Positions 1 through 12,566 are shown, counted from the first letter of the stretch. The stretch: 64,000 bases of DNA from Elmis aenea (GCA_947652605.1 OX393578.1:59031415-59095414), one strand, 5' to 3'. Notes: a model not told the origin generated them from the sequence alone. Numbers and translations are program-made.

Positions 1-605
1 TCTGGGTTCGATGATAGAAAACGATGGATACATGGAAAGAAAGATAAATAACCTTATAAACACTGCAAACAAGGTATTCTATGCATTGCTAAAGCCCTTT
101 ATAAATAAGAGGGAAGTTAGTGAACCAACAAAACTTAAAATCAACAATACAGTTTTTGTACCAGTTTTGATATATGGAGCACAGTCATGGAATCAGATAG
201 ACATAAATCCATGCTGACGGCCTGTGAGATAAAATTCCTGAGAAGGATACTAGGTATAACAAAGAAGGAAATAATAAAAATTAAAGTAATAAGAGAACGC
301 CTGGGACTAGAGTTATTACCAGAAAAGATAGAAAGAAAACAATTACGTTGGTTGAGGCACATGGTGAGGATGCCCGACGCAAGGACGGCAAAGGAAGTAT
401 GGAAAGTTAAGGTCAAGAAAGAGGGAAAAGGACGTCCCAGAAAAACATGGGATAATCAAGTGTCATATATAAGTAAAGAGAGACAGTGAGTGGAACAGTG
501 CCATTGAGGTTGCAAAGGACAGAAAGAAGTGGAAAGGCTTGTGCAAGAAAAGACAAACCTTCTACACTGAAACGTAGAAGAGAACCGGATAAGTAAGTAA
601 GTATT
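1..605 (+). pseudogene. LINE reverse transcriptase, C-terminal fragment
   Basis: This is the C-terminal end of a non-LTR retrotransposon polyprotein, entering from before the window. Two overlapping frames carry it: the first has VFVPVLIYGAQSW (about 155-195), and the second, from 187, has FLRRILGITKKE, then KQLRWLRHMVRMPDA and GRPRKTWDNQ. The order YG..SW, then LRWxxHxxRM, then GRPRKxW is typical of the tail after the RT domain in many insect LINEs. A frameshift near 190-215 separates the two parts. After the last coding similarity the sequence runs into a GTAA-type tandem tail (589-605), which marks the 3' end of the insertion. The clade cannot be assigned from this piece. It is a dead copy. 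Confidence 0.85.
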
Positions 606-1379
606 GATTTTCATTTGCAAAACAATCTGCAAGTTTACGCCTTTATTATTGATTTTATAGTTCCTAAACTTCACTTGACATTGATTTTAAAATTCGTTAT
701 GGCAACAATACCAATTTTTACACAAAAATCAACATAAAACAAATATTCTGTAACATTCCTTTTCAGCTATTTTGTTAATCAACCTCTTTTAATTGGATTT
801 CGAACAATGGACATCGAGTCAAATTTCATTTTTGCTATTTAACAGACGTCCCCAGCCAATTTTCATTGTGTCGTACTTTGAGAATGATTTATCATCAAAA
901 GGTTAAGTTAGATATATTGCTTTAACAAATACAACAAAACCCTTTACTGTTGTAAATTAAACCTGGCATTAATATAAATCACATCACATCAATATTTCGG
1001 TACGAATCATGTCAACAAGAAAAAACGTATAGATCATGACTGACATACATAACAGCTTACAGATTATACGTGACCCCAAAGCCAACATAAAACAAAGCAG
1101 GATGAAATGGATATTAATTAATAACACACCTTTTGTTTTCATCGTTTAGTTAGTTACAAACAACTTTATTTTTAAAAAAGTCTCAACAATATCAATATTT
1201 ACAGAACACCGTTAAAGAGCTATATTGAAGAAATTGTGCTTTAGTTAATAATGTAATCAACAGATGCAATACCTTACTTTTTATATTTTTAGTCCAATAG
1301 TTTTCGTATTTAAAATGTAAAGGTCCGTTTGTATATTCGTGTTTGTTCCTCTCTGATAAGCGAATGACACAAGATTTTA
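606..1379. other. AT-rich stretch, nothing recognised
   Basis: I see no open frame with coding character, no terminal repeats and no RNA-like structure here. It is AT-rich spacer between two LINE insertions. Confidence 0.6.
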
Positions 1380-2396
1380 TATTATTATCATTATTATTAT
1401 TACCGTAGAGATGGTCTAATTTCGGGTTCCTATACTGCGACCTATTGGTCGCCCTCTGGTGATAGACCCTTAAAGGAGTCCCGCGTTTTGAAAAACTCCT
1501 AGATTTTCTTTAAGAGTGTTTTTCTCACTCTTGGTTGTTTTTTTTCCATCTCTAGAAGGCTACGCCGATAGGGTGTGAATCCTCCACACTGCCATATTAT
1601 ATGAAGAGGAGTTTCTTCTTCTTCACCACATCCTCTGCTCTGCATATATCTGTCTCCAAGAGCCCTATTATGTAGAAGTGTTTGTTTAGCCCACAGTGTC
1701 CTGTGATGAGTCCTGTGGATGCTCTGATTGCTACTCTACTCATCTTGATCATTCTTCTGTCTTTTCTTTAGAAACCTATGACAGGATAGCCTTGGAGTGG
1801 GCTTGTTGTGGTTTTTTCCAATGCGTATTATGCCGTTGTGTTAAAATGTCATTTAGACACTGCTTGGCTGTTCCATAGGATGTGCCAACTGCGGGTTCTG
1901 TTCCGAAGAAAGGTGTCTTCGCTGCCAATTTTGGCTAGGTTCTCGTTCCCTGGTATATTAGTGTGCCCTGGATACCATACCAGTTGAACATTCTTTCTGC
2001 TTCCTAGCACGGTAAATGCCCGTATGCAGTTCAGAACAAGTCCTGAGTTTACTTCCGACCAAGAGCTTTTAAGGCTGGTTAGCTGCAGGACACTATAAAG
2101 ATTCTTTTATTGTTAAAGTCTCTTTCTAAAAGTGTTTTTGCACAGAAGTGCATAGCGTATACTTCGGCTTAAAATATGGTTGCATACTGTCCAAGGCTTA
2201 CACATAAGCCTTTTCTCAGTTGAGCTGGTCCCCATGTTCCACAGCCTGTGCCAACCTGCGTTTTTGACTCCTCTGTACACCGGACTAGGCCATTTAAAAC
2301 TACGTCTTGACGCTCCTGTTGGTTCCGTGTTGGAATTAAGATTCCAAAGCTTTTCTCAGTGGCTAGCGTCTTATTACTGACCCAGTAAGTTACCAA
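1380..2396 (-). pseudogene. I-clade-like LINE, RNase H domain and C-terminus
   Basis: Read on the minus strand, this piece holds an RNase H domain. It starts near 2390, has GTGCG and the conserved phrase SLGQYATIF followed by AEVYA (about 2160-2200), and then QLVWYPGHTNIPGNENLA (about 1938-1992), which matches the WxPGHxxIxGNExAD signature. The segment after RNase H ends in a Cys/His-rich block, CGEEEETPLHIIWQC (about 1588-1635). The first catalytic aspartate region reads CTEESK instead of the usual TDGSK, and there are several stops and frame changes, so it is inactive. Its 3' end is a TAA-type repeat (1380-1403), the kind of tail used by I elements. RNase H plus TAA tail argues for the I clade. 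The copy is truncated at its 5' end. Confidence 0.8.
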
Positions 2397-3057
2397 TTTT
2401 TTTTTGCTCTGTAATATCTGTTACATTTTTAAAAGATTGTGCCTCGAGAGTCACAGTTGTAGACAAGTTTATGCTTTTAACAACAATTCCCAGCGGTTTT
2501 TGCAGACGAACATTGCACGTTTTAGCAAACATAACCAGTTATTTGTCCCCGTGCGCGTGTTTTCTTCCAGTTAAATTACCCGAAAACGCCCACCGAGTTT
2601 TCACTGGAAATTTTAAAGTACATAAGTCGGGAATTTACGTAAGTTAGTGCAAAGCCAGCGTCGATGTATACTTAACTGGATATTGTTCTTAGACCTTACC
2701 AGAAAGAGAGTGTTGTTATGCGCAACAATTTTAAGACAAAAAAAGTCTTTAACTGGTCATTAACAACAACGCTCTTAAAAGTGTTATTATTTTAATATGC
2801 GAGGCCGCTAACAACGAGAATAAATTTGAAATTGTCCCATAATTCAAAACAATGAAATTATTCATTGCTTGACGTCTTATTCCAAGAAAACAGCCTGTAA
2901 ATTATTACCTTCATTTTAGGCCCTTCATTGTTCTTACCTACGTAAAAAATGTCTTTTGAAATAAACACTTATTTTTGGGTTATAATTTCCAGCCCTACTA
3001 CAATTAATTTAAACAGCTAAAGAGCAAGAACATTTTCAATTTTACAAAATATTACGA
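2397..3057. other. AT-rich stretch, nothing recognised
   Basis: No coding similarity or terminal repeats were seen. There are scattered A/T runs only. Confidence 0.55.
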
Positions 3058-3059
3058 AA

Positions 3060-3265
3060 GTGCAATCTTCTCCTAGCAGATTGGAAAGGGGAAATTGAAA
3101 ACAACAACATTATCATAGCAGTATTATTATATTTAAAAAGAACTTACGAAACTATTGACAGACAATGCTCATTAATAAAACTTGAAAGATACGGAGTCAG
3201 AGGCTAAGAAAACAAATGGTTTGCAGATTATTTGACAAGCTCTATTACAGTTTTTTTTTGAAAAA
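3060..3265 (+). pseudogene. LINE reverse transcriptase fragment
   Basis: A short piece of RT in one frame reads ADWKGEIENNNIIIAV, then LKRTYETIDRQ, and later ERYGVRG, stop, ENKWFADYL. This is the RT block in which LDLKRAFETIDR normally carries the first catalytic aspartate. Here the expected FLDLKRAF reads LLYLKRTY, so that aspartate is lost. One in-frame stop follows YGVRG. Only about 60 codons remain. It resembles CR1/L2/Jockey-type RTs more than the LINE next to it at 3587, so it is a separate older insertion. Confidence 0.7.
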
Positions 3266-3586
3266 CTCTCTTAAAAGGTATTACAAATAAGTTGTATAGC
3301 TAACAATTTTAAAAAAATTTTGACTGCAGAACCTACTGAGTACTGACCAGTTTTTATGAAAAAAAAAATTATCATGTTTTGGATCATCTGAGGGTTGATA
3401 ATCTTTATTTGGGGTGTAACCGGATGATTTAGTTGACTGTCGCACTCCTATAACTTTGTTATTTTAAGAGTCAAACTGTATCACCCGTTATAGTCTGCAA
3501 GAATTCCAGTTTTTATATAAAAAAAAATCTAGTTTAAACTTTTGAAGGGTTAAATCAAACATTTATTTCAGAATGTACACTTTTTA
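3266..3586. other. Non-coding spacer with a short direct repeat
   Basis: Two similar segments ending in CCAGTTTTTAT plus an A-run occur near 3340-3368 and 3506-3530. No gene is visible. Confidence 0.4.
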
Positions 3587-4975
3587 GAAATAATCTGCGA
3601 TATATTTAATAAATGTCTAAGGGGGGAACACATACCAACAGATTGGAAAATTTCTCATATAAACTCGATCTACAAAAAAGGAAGTAGAAATGATTGCGGA
3701 AACTATAGAGGAATAAGTGTAACGTCGTCTGTAGGAAGATTATATGGAAGAGTCCTTAAAGAAAGAATAGAGAAAGAAGCTAAAGAAATAGAAGAGCAAA
3801 GCGGATTTAGACCAGGAAGGTCCTGTACAGATAATCTATTTACGTTAAAACACTTAGCAGAGAAGAATCTGGCTAAAGGAAGAGAACTCCACGTTACATT
3901 TATAGATCTAAGGAAAGCATTCGACTCCGTTCCCCTCCAAAAACTATGGATTACCTTGGAACAAGCGGGCATAAATAAAATATATTTAAACGCAGTTAAA
4001 ACGATATACAGAGAAAACCAAGCCGTCGCAAAAGCCGGAAACCAAGTCTGTCAACCATTCTCGCCTTCGAAAGGAGTAAAACAAGGTTGCTGCCTCTCCC
4101 CTACACTTTTTAAAATGTACCTATGTGCGGCCTTAAAACATTGGACCAGAAAATGCAGTCCGATGGGAGCACTGTTGGGCGAAAGCCCGATATACACGAT
4201 CCTCTTTGCAGATGATCAAATAGTTATTGCAGAAGATCAGCAAGATATGACGTACATGCTAAATAAACTTATAGAGGAATACAAGAAGTGGGGACTGGAG
4301 GTAAATACGGAGAAAACACAGTATATGGTCATAGGTGGAAGAGGACGACATACAGTTAGACAACGGAACGATAAAAACGTTACAGTACGAATATCTGGGA
4401 GTAACAATATGCGAAGATGGAAGAGACGACAAGGACATAATGAAGAAAATAGGCAGAGGAAAGAATATGATAAAAACATTACATCCAATCTTGTGGAATA
4501 AAAACCTAACTAGAAAAACAAAAATAAATATATTTAAAACGATAATAGAACCAGTATTGACATATGGGGCAGAGATATGGGTAAGGGACAAATCAATGAA
4601 TCAAAGTCTACTCTCCGCCGAGATGGCATATTGGAGAAGATGCTGCGGTCTATCCTTGTACGATCACGTTAGAAATGAGGACATCAGAGATAAAATGAAA
4701 ATAAAAGGCACTATTATAGATCATGTAAATGAAAAACAGTTAAGATGGTACGGACATCTGCGCAGAATGAAGGAAGAAAGAATACCAATGAAAGTATGGA
4801 ACTGGACTCCAGCACAAAGAAATAAACGAGGGAGACCACGGAAGAAGTGGAAAAACAACGTAGATGAGGAAATGAAAAAGGGAGGTTTACGAGAAGATGA
4901 CTGGAACGATAAGGATAAATGGCGATTAGGATGCGAGAAGCGGCAATAGCTGCAAATACTCGCTATATATATATA
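3587..4975 (+). pseudogene. LINE reverse transcriptase, well preserved, one frameshift
   Basis: This is the best preserved RT in the window. One frame runs from about 3587 to 4331. It shows IPTDWK, YKKGSRNDCGNYRGIS (RT block 1), SGFRPGRSCTDN, FIDLRKAFDSVP (first catalytic Asp), KGVKQGCCLSPTLF, and ILFADDQIV, the catalytic FADD box. A 1-nt shift near 4330, just after MVIGG, moves the reading to the frame that ends at 4949. That part holds the YLGVTICEDG block, the LTYGAEIW block, LRWYGHLRRM and GRPRKKWKNNV. A TA dinucleotide tail (4964-4974) follows the stop and probably marks the 3' end. The endonuclease and N-terminus are missing, so it is 5'-truncated. The degraded copies at 30280 (minus) and 33072 look related. 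Confidence 0.9.
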
Positions 4976-5052
4976 CACTTTTCCATATCGTTTTTTAACC
5001 TGACAGTTATTACAAACTTTAAAATGCGTTATAAACTAGGTGCAGAATATTA

Positions 5053-5140
5053 ATGCTACAAAATGATTTTATTACCTACTTGAATTTTTTTTTTCTCCTG
5101 TGTACTATTACAATTAGTATTAATACCCAACAACAACACA
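5053..5140. other. Short spacer
   Basis: Spacer between the LINE tail and the hAT-type MITE. No gene is visible. Confidence 0.4.
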
Positions 5141-5723
5141 TATTTAATCAGGGGTTTGGAGCAGTCAAATTTTTTAGTTGCTCCGCTCCAGCTCCGCTCT
5201 GGCATCAAGATGCCTGCTCCAGCTCCGCTCCCGCTCCGCTACGCGCTCCAAATATTAATAAAATAAGTTTTTTATTTAAAAATTTGTTTTTAAAAACAAA
5301 GCTAAAATTTTGAGATATGTGGAAATGGACCAAAAATTACAATATTTGACCCTAAGAAACAAGTGAAGTTAAATAAATGAACAAATTATTGATCTTCAGT
5401 TAAAAAAGTGAAAAAAAGAAAAAAAAGTTCTTTAAAATTTTTCAAAATTCAAATACAAAATAATGAAAATTAATATTCAGAAAAGTTACATTATAATAAT
5501 TTTACTTCAAAAAAATCAAATTTAGTTTATTTATAATTTTATTAAATACTATACCCATGAAAATAATTCATAAAAAAAAAAATGCAGTTTATAATAGTAA
5601 AGTGGAGCAGTGGAGCAATCAAAATTCTTTGCTCCGGGCTCCGCTCCCGCTCCGGGCAAAAACCCATTGCTCCACTGCTCCGCGCTCCAGCTCCGCGCTC
5701 CGCTCCAAACCCCTGTATTTAAT
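5141..5723. mobile_element. hAT-type MITE A (GCTCC arrays), TSD TATTTAAT
   Basis: The element spans 5149-5715 and begins CAGGGGTTTGGAGC and ends GCTCCAAACCCCTG. It is flanked by a perfect 8-bp target duplication, TATTTAAT, at 5141-5148 and 5716-5723. CAGGG ends and 8-bp duplications are hAT hallmarks. Inside each end is a GC-rich array of GCTCC-type hexamers (about 5179-5249 and 5600-5706) in inverted orientation, while the middle is AT-rich. It has no coding capacity, so it must rely on a transposase from elsewhere. Confidence 0.93.
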
Positions 5724-6303
5724 ATTGCTGCACTACATACTCGATCATTAACTCGATTATCGCTTAAATATTTGCCATAACCGGAAATGTTATCAACGAT
5801 GCTCAATTCTGCAATAATTGTCTTCATTTCACCCCAGGGAATTATAACCGGAACATTGACTTTAGCGATATTGAACGGGGAATGGTTTTTATTTCTTGTT
5901 TTTGTGATATATTACGCCGCAGAGAAAGCTGCACGGTTTGGGACGGGCTTACGGCGGCATTAAGTTATTCTCAGAATAAAGCTTTGTAAACCCTCAAGTT
6001 AAGTTGTAAGTTAGTGTATGAATAACTCATCACACGTGTCATTATAAGTTTATTTCATACGGTTGATGTTCTTTTGTTGGCACTTTTGTTTCGTAACAAG
6101 GCTTTGTTTTTTAAATGATCATCGCGAGGCATGTATTAAGATTTATAAGCCAGGAGTTAGGGAACGAAATTACTTCAAGATCTGCCAACATCCTGTTTGG
6201 AAGTTGTTTATATGTGTGCGCAAACTTTGTGTTTGTGAGCGTTTTTAATGCTTCAACCGACTTCAGTTTTTTAGTTCTTGATTCGTTTTGTGGAAAAACT
6301 GTT
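5724..6303. other. Spacer, nothing recognised
   Basis: No coding similarity or terminal repeats are visible between the two hAT MITEs. The short open frames here have no recognisable domain. Confidence 0.5.
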
Positions 6304-7505
6304 ATTAAAAACAGGGACTAAAAACGAAAAAAATTCCGTTCGTTTTTGTTCAGAACGAAAACGAAATATATCGTTTTCGTTCTTTTCGTTCTAACCGAAA
6401 AAATTCTTTTTTCGTTTTCGTGAACCGAAATAATAACGGTTAAAACCGGTTTTACAATATTTTTTTTGTCGACAAAAAAACAATTTTTTTTCTAGTCACC
6501 ACAACCCTCTATAAATACGATAACAATATTTGCGTCTCAACTAAAATATAAACGATGACGATAGGGTTTGATGCTCACGGACAGCATATTTTAGACTGGC
6601 GAAACATCGCCATATTAAATTTACCAAATTGTTAAACACATTAACATTTAACCATTTTATTAAGTTTAACACCCGTAAGGTGCAAAAACACAACGTGATT
6701 GGGTTAAATTAGACACACGATCTTTATCTAAAAATATGAAAATATAGTAAGTGCTGTTTTAAATTTGTTTTGGTACTAAAAATCTATGCATTTGAATTAA
6801 ATAAGATCCTGCTGTAATTATTTAAAAAGACGAAAGAATAAATTCAAGTGGATAATTTAATGAATGTTATAATTAAAAAAGATATTAAAAAAAAACTTAT
6901 AATAACTTGAAATATACTTTAACTTTATAGTTTGTACATACCATACAATATACATTTTCACATTCCGTTAAATCTTACTAGCAACACATCTTCCAATAAA
7001 TCTTCTTTTACATTAGACCTTTTCGAAGTAAGAATAAATTTTACTATTATTATGTCTAAGCGCAAATAAAACATACACATTGATAATATATATCCAATCA
7101 AGTGTATATTCTATATTGATGATCTAAAAAACAAATTAGAAATAGAGAATATCTGTACCGTTAATTGTGTTACACGAAATTGCAAGTATAAACAAAAAAG
7201 TTGTTAATACATATTCACGTAAATATATGGAGAAAAGTGAAGCTCACTTATTTTAAGTGAGATTTTCTACTGCCTCGTAGAGTCTCCCCAGAAGGTAAAT
7301 TCGCGTTTGTGTTTAACAAATAAAATTGAAATAGCGACAAAACCGGTTAAAACCGGTTTTGGAAAATATTTATTTCGTTTTCGTTCTTGAACGAAAAATA
7401 ATAATTTCGTTTTCGGTTTCGTTTTCGTTCTTAAAAAAATTTCGGTTAATTTCGTTTAACGTTTTCGTTTTCGTTTTCGTTCCGTTCTCAGTCCCTGATT
7501 AAAAA
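6304..7505. mobile_element. hAT-type MITE B (AACGAAA arrays), TSD ATTAAAAA
   Basis: The element spans 6312-7497. It begins CAGGGACTAAAAACGAAA and ends in the inverse (...CGTTCTCAGTCCCTG). A perfect 8-bp duplication ATTAAAAA lies at 6304-6311 and 7498-7505. The subterminal zones (about 6320-6460 and 7330-7485) are packed with AACGAAA/TTTCGTT units, and there is a short AAACCGGTTTT motif near 6441-6452 and 7342-7364. The 900-bp middle has no coding similarity. Confidence 0.93.
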
Positions 7506-7516
7506 CCAATTCTTTT

Positions 7517-7660
7517 ATGTACAGGGTGGGCAAATTTCGATGTTTTCATAGGGAATGTCGGTAATTATAAGAGGTATCGAAAATCGGACCCCGCTTCCTT
7601 GATCTCGTTTTTCGACAAAAAGTTTATGGTGAAAACTAAAATTGGTTATCGTCTTTTGTT
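7517..7660. repeat. Solo ACAGGGTG terminal repeat
   Basis: The sequence starting TACAGGGTGGGCAAATTTCG matches the start of the ACAGGGTG foldback elements found elsewhere in the window, but I found no inverted partner downstream. It is probably one end of a decayed copy. Confidence 0.5.
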
Positions 7661-9734
7661 TCTCACCGATAACTTGATTATAAACATACACACTACATGA
7701 AAAGTCAAGAAGACTCATAACATAAATAGCTAATTTAAACAAATTAATTATTGTTTAATTTTCGTTTTGGGTCCAATGGACCCGGCCGGTAGACGCAGGG
7801 TTGAATGGTTTTAAATATTTTTAAGAGAATAACACATAATTATTGTCTCATTTTAGGGATCTATGTATAATCCATTGCCGTCAAAAATGTAGTCGTTAGA
7901 AGGCCTATCATGAATAGTACATTCCCAAAGGTAAACGTAAAATATGCGGTCGGTTTTCGCATCACTTAAGCTACTAACGATATAACCAGCTATAAGATTA
8001 AGTCATGCGTTAATTTATCTACAATGTAAGATGAAATAGCCCAAATATCAGAGCGAATACTAACAGTTTCATAACTATTATAAACAATTAAAACGAATTG
8101 TTTATTTCCAGAACAGTTTCTAAAATTTTTTTGTTATTTTTGGTTATTGAGATACTCTAAAAAAAATATTTCCACTCATTTTTTAGATGTGTGCATACGT
8201 TTTTAATTTAAAAATATATTTATGCAGTCAGTAGTTTGATTTTCAGCTCGATTTTTCGACTTTTCTTTTGATGACTATATCTCGCTTGTTTATGAAAATA
8301 GAGAAAAATTATGTTAGCGTTCTACAGGTACTTTTTTAATAAAATGCAGTGGCGTGGACCATTTAAAAAAAAATATCGAAATTCGAGTTGTGACACAAAG
8401 TTGTAGTTTTTTTAATGGAACCCGTAGTTGGCTGTGGCATCACGAGAAAGATGATTTTCCCCCATTCCAATAAGGGCTTTGAGCGTGTGAGAAAATCAAG
8501 TTAGAACTATCTGGAGTTTATATTTTATTATAAACATTCACAAAACCAACCACAGCATACGAACACAAATCTTGAAGCAATACACGTAATCAACGGCTTT
8601 GACTAAGCGCATTTATTTTAATTAGTTTTAGTAGTAGATTCTAATTAGCTAAACATATTTACGTTAGTTATTTACACGGACTAAATCCTTAGCAAAGTAG
8701 TGCTCATAAAACACGTAGCACTACTGTGAACAAGTGCGACAAACGTGTTTGTTTGATTATAGTCATCGCAAGTTTAATTTACCGTTGTATAATGTAGTGT
8801 TGTAACGTTCTTCGCGTCCTGCAAAAAATATATTAAACCAAGGGATTAGATGAGATAACTTTGTCGTTGCTAATGGCTTGCTCGAGCTGTATGAGATACA
8901 GTTGGTTAGTTTATACGATAGTGGGCTTTGGGAAACAATATAACTATGAAATATTAAGTTAGTATATTTGAAAAGACGAGGGGTAAAGATATTACTAAAC
9001 AAAGACACAATATGTTCAATCTTTAATGGGAAGTGTCGTCATCCACAGGTCAGAGGTTCAGTCAATGAGTATTTTGGTACAGATGTGTCTTAATAGAAAA
9101 TGCATCGATCTACCCCATAAAGTCTTTCTACCAACTCCAACAAAGAGGTCTGACGGACGAGCTTTCGCTATTCGACGGGCTTAGTTGGAGTTTAAACCAA
9201 ACACACACATACACGTATGCATAACACTGCTTGTCGATAGATTTCCAAACACGCGGTGCAATCTAAAATGACCAATAATTCCGATCAGATATTCTAATCG
9301 TAAAAACGCTTATAAGGAAAATGTGCTCTAATAAATTGTTGTGCTTCATCGTTTGGTACAAAGTAACAAATCCGGAAATTAAAACGGAAAAGGTGACATT
9401 TATCTGTCTCACATAAACTGCGTCACGTGGTAGCAAGATTATAAAACGAGCTCGCCTGCTTTGATAAATGATTGCATTCGCGATATTCCACGTTTTTCAG
9501 CGTTTAAGTTATCCGCCTCCGGAATAATCTTGCTTACATTAAATATAGTATCTGAATACCTTTCCATTCATGCGTACAATTACGGAGCGGTATCTATCTA
9601 GTACGGCGTTGCCTTCAAGTCTACTGCTAAATAAACTGTAAAATTCTACGTGGTTCTGATTAAATCATAATTTGATTGCTTGCTTCTTTCATATTAATTT
9701 TCAATGATAATATCAAACGGATTACATTTGTTCT
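7661..9734. other. Long AT-rich stretch, no gene seen
   Basis: No coding region with recognisable domain, no paired terminal repeats and no tRNA were found in about 2 kb. Confidence 0.55.
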
Positions 9735-10680
9735 GTCTAAAACAATTAATAGAGAAGTAAATAAGTACAGGAAGAGATCTACATTTACTTTTCATAGATC
9801 TCCCAATAGCGCACGATAGCGTGCCTGTCCAGGAATTATGGAAATAATTAGCAAACACAAACATAAGTAGTAGAGTAACTAAAGCCATCCAAAAACTGAA
9901 CAGAAACACTAAAATTAAAATTGAAATTTGAGGATCGACTTTGAAAGGATTTAATACATCGAAAGGATTAAAACAAGGATGTTGCTTGTTCCCAACACTA
10001 TTTAAAACATACATCGAACACTCCTTAAGAACAATCGAACACTCCTTAAGAACATGGAAAAGAAAATGCAAGGTCATGAAGATAAATATAGGAGAAAGCA
10101 AAATATACACTCTCCAATTTGCTGACGATCAGGTGCTTACAGCCCAAAATACGAATGATCTTCAATACATCATGACAAGGAAAATGAATGAAGACTACGA
10201 AAAGGCGATGAATATGGTGAAAACTAATTACTTTTGTATTGTGGGAGATTAAGGAAATAACAAGAAAGAGGAAGTACAGCAAATACAACACAGTAATTAA
10301 AGGTTCAGTATTGTATGGAGCAAAAGCATGGAGGCTGACAGAAGCAGATGAAAGAAGACTGGAAGCTCTGGAGATGGGAGCCCTAAGAAGATCGAGTAGA
10401 ATGTCTAGATTAGATAGAGTACCGAACACAAGAATTAAAGAATTAATTGGACTGAGGGAAACTAAGGTAAAAGAGGCAAAAAACTACTACTTATGTGGTA
10501 CGGTCATTTAAGAAGGATGGCAGACCATCGACTGCCGAAAGTAACGCATGACTGGATCTCTCCTGATAGAAGAAAACGAGGCAGACCCAGGAAGAGATGA
10601 AATGAAGGCATTTAAAAAGCTATGAGCAAGAGAAATTTGCAAGAGGACCAGTGGCGATATTTGTGATAAGCTTCTATGCG
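9735..10680 (+). pseudogene. LINE reverse transcriptase fragment (family c, copy 1)
   Basis: A broken RT. It begins with RDLHLLFIDLPIAHDSVP (about 9770-9825), continues with SKGLKQGCCLFPTLF and LQFADDQVL (about 10108-10137, catalytic FADD), then skips to a C-terminal part from about 10240 with VLYGAKAWRLTEADERRLEALEMG and a decayed RWFGH...RM region near 10490-10530. The first catalytic aspartate block reads FIDLPIAHD, so the motif is damaged. The segment between FADD and the YGAxxW block is shortened. Two other copies of the same family lie at 11760-12355 (plus) and 16565-19120 (minus). Confidence 0.82.
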
Positions 10681-10732
10681 GCGAAAAATTGTGGTGGCGA
10701 AGAATTGTGGAGGCGAAGAATTGTGGGCAAAG
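10676..10732 (+). repeat. Short tandem repeat, unit about 18 bp
   Basis: Three imperfect copies of a unit like GTGGCGAAGAATTGTGG follow directly on the LINE fragment. It may be part of its 3' tail or an independent minisatellite. Confidence 0.6.
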
Positions 10733-11129
10733 AATGTTCTGGACACGGACTTTAACTGTGTGAACTCTATGGTCATTAATTTTTGTAGAGTTTTACCTAC
10801 TAAAACCGGTAATTTAAGGACACTTAAAACAGGTACAATAACTATAGATATTTTAGTATTTGGAACAACTTTAGTCAAGTTGTTTGTTGTTCATTTTGTT
10901 TACATAGTCATTTCGCTAATCTAGAATTTAGTTGTGAATTTATAGGCATTTTTGGCTCAATAACTGTAATCAAAATAGCGAAATAAATCGATTACTTGAA
11001 TTACTAATGGAGATTATGTTATTACAATACACACTATTTACTATATCGGTGTAGTACATTTAATACCTACAATAATTTATTACAGTTTCGCGTTTTATAG
11101 GTCGAACGATTCGAGATAAAACAATAATA
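10733..11129. other. Spacer, nothing recognised
   Basis: AT-rich sequence without recognisable gene or repeat. Confidence 0.5.
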
Positions 11130-11604
11130 GTTTGTACCAGGGCTCGAAACCGAAAAAATTTTTGGTTAACGGTTAACCGAAATCGAGAACTTTATTATTA
11201 TAACGGTTTTTGTTGAAAAACCGGTTTTATTCGTAAAAAACCGGTTTAGAAAAAACGGGTTAAATTAACCGGTTTTTAAAATTATTCAGATCAGGAATGC
11301 AAAGTATGAAATGATATTATTTATTTATAATTTTATAATAAATGTACAATCAAGAGTTCAGTAATGACTTTTGGTAAACTAATCGCATTTACTACAGATT
11401 TTGTATTTTTCATCGTAATTTTTATTTAAAAAAAGACGTTAAAAAAACCGGTTTTTTATTATTTTGGTTAAAGGTTACCGTTTTTTTTGCCTTTAAAAAT
11501 AACGGTTTCGGTTTCGGTTAAAAATCACTTTTTCTGACAAAAAATAACGGTTAACCGGTTTTTTAAACCGGTTTAAAAAACCGGTTTCATGCCCTGGTTT
11601 GTAC
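11130..11604. mobile_element. hAT-type MITE C (AACCGG arrays), TSD GTTTGTAC
   Basis: The element spans 11138-11596. It begins CAGGGCTCGAAACCG and ends CGGTTTCATGCCCTG. The 8-bp duplication GTTTGTAC is perfect (11130-11137 and 11597-11604). Both subterminal zones are filled with AACCGGTTT, GGTTAACCG and related units. It has no coding capacity. Confidence 0.93.
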
Positions 11605-11759
11605 AGAACTTTATTGTAAAACTCATTGGACTTTCGCAAAACAATTTGGATGATTTTGTGTTATCATTTATGTTTTTCACAAAAACGATTAATTTTAAAG
11701 GCTGTTGGAGTAAGCCAACAGCGGTTAGATCAAAAACTAACTGATACTTAATTTAAGGA

Positions 11760-12355
11760 TGTTAAAGAAAAGTATGGACATATGCAACAGGCTATACTCG
11801 GAGAATCATACGAAGCTTTAGGTGTAATACAGGATAAAACAAATAACTAGCAAGAAATCGTGGCGGAATGATAAGATGAAAGAAGTCAAAAACAAAAAAC
11901 AGGCATATTTAAAGTGACTCAGTACTAGGGCTAAGAAATAACAAAGAATAGAAAATACAACATATACCATACAGTTATTAAAAGAATAGTATTGTACGGA
12001 GCAGAAGCATGGAGGTGGACAGAGGCAGATAAAAGAAGGCGGGAAGCTCTGGAGATGGATGCTCTAAGAAGATCGTGTAGAATGTCTAGACTAGATAGAG
12101 TACCAAAGAACAATTAAAGAATTAATCGGACTGAGGGAAACTATAATACAAGAGGCAAAAAGACGAAAACTAATTTGGTACGGACATGTAAGACGGATGA
12201 CAGACCATCGACTGCCAACAGTAACGCTGGACTCCTGGATCCCTTTTGAAAGAGAGCTATGAGCGAAAGAAATCTGCAAGAGGACCAGTGGTCCGATAGG
12301 AAGGGGTGGAGCAACTGTCTCGGGATCGGACAGCGCCGACAGACGATAAAAAACC
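11760..12355 (+). pseudogene. LINE fragment (family c, copy 2), internally deleted
   Basis: The left part (11760-11920) resembles the linker between endonuclease and RT, with MDICNRLYSENH and KKQAYLK. It is followed without any RT core by the C-terminal part, VLYGAEAWRWTEADKRR, LEMDALRRSCRMSRLDRVP and a broken LIWYGH region. The RT catalytic core has been deleted between about 11925 and 11940. The end near 12340 keeps the terminal phrase GIGQRRQT. It shares about 250 bp closely with the copy at 10260-10500. Confidence 0.75.
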
Positions 12356-12566
12356 GATTTATTTATAGGTGTATTTTGGATTTTGACTTCTATTTTTTAC
12401 AAATAGACCTAAATTAAACTATTTTCTAATTTAAAACTTTATTATAATGTTGCTTATTTATAAACACATCAGTTCACTAACAAATAATTACTTAATGACT
12501 GTTTTTGTAAATGCCATAGATTTGAAGGGTTGAATAAAATAATAGGAGTGTTACTTTATTACTTAT

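Noticed and set aside
9694..10110. 138-codon minus-strand open frame
   Set aside because: It is antisense to a clear RT fragment with FADD box; no independent coding evidence.
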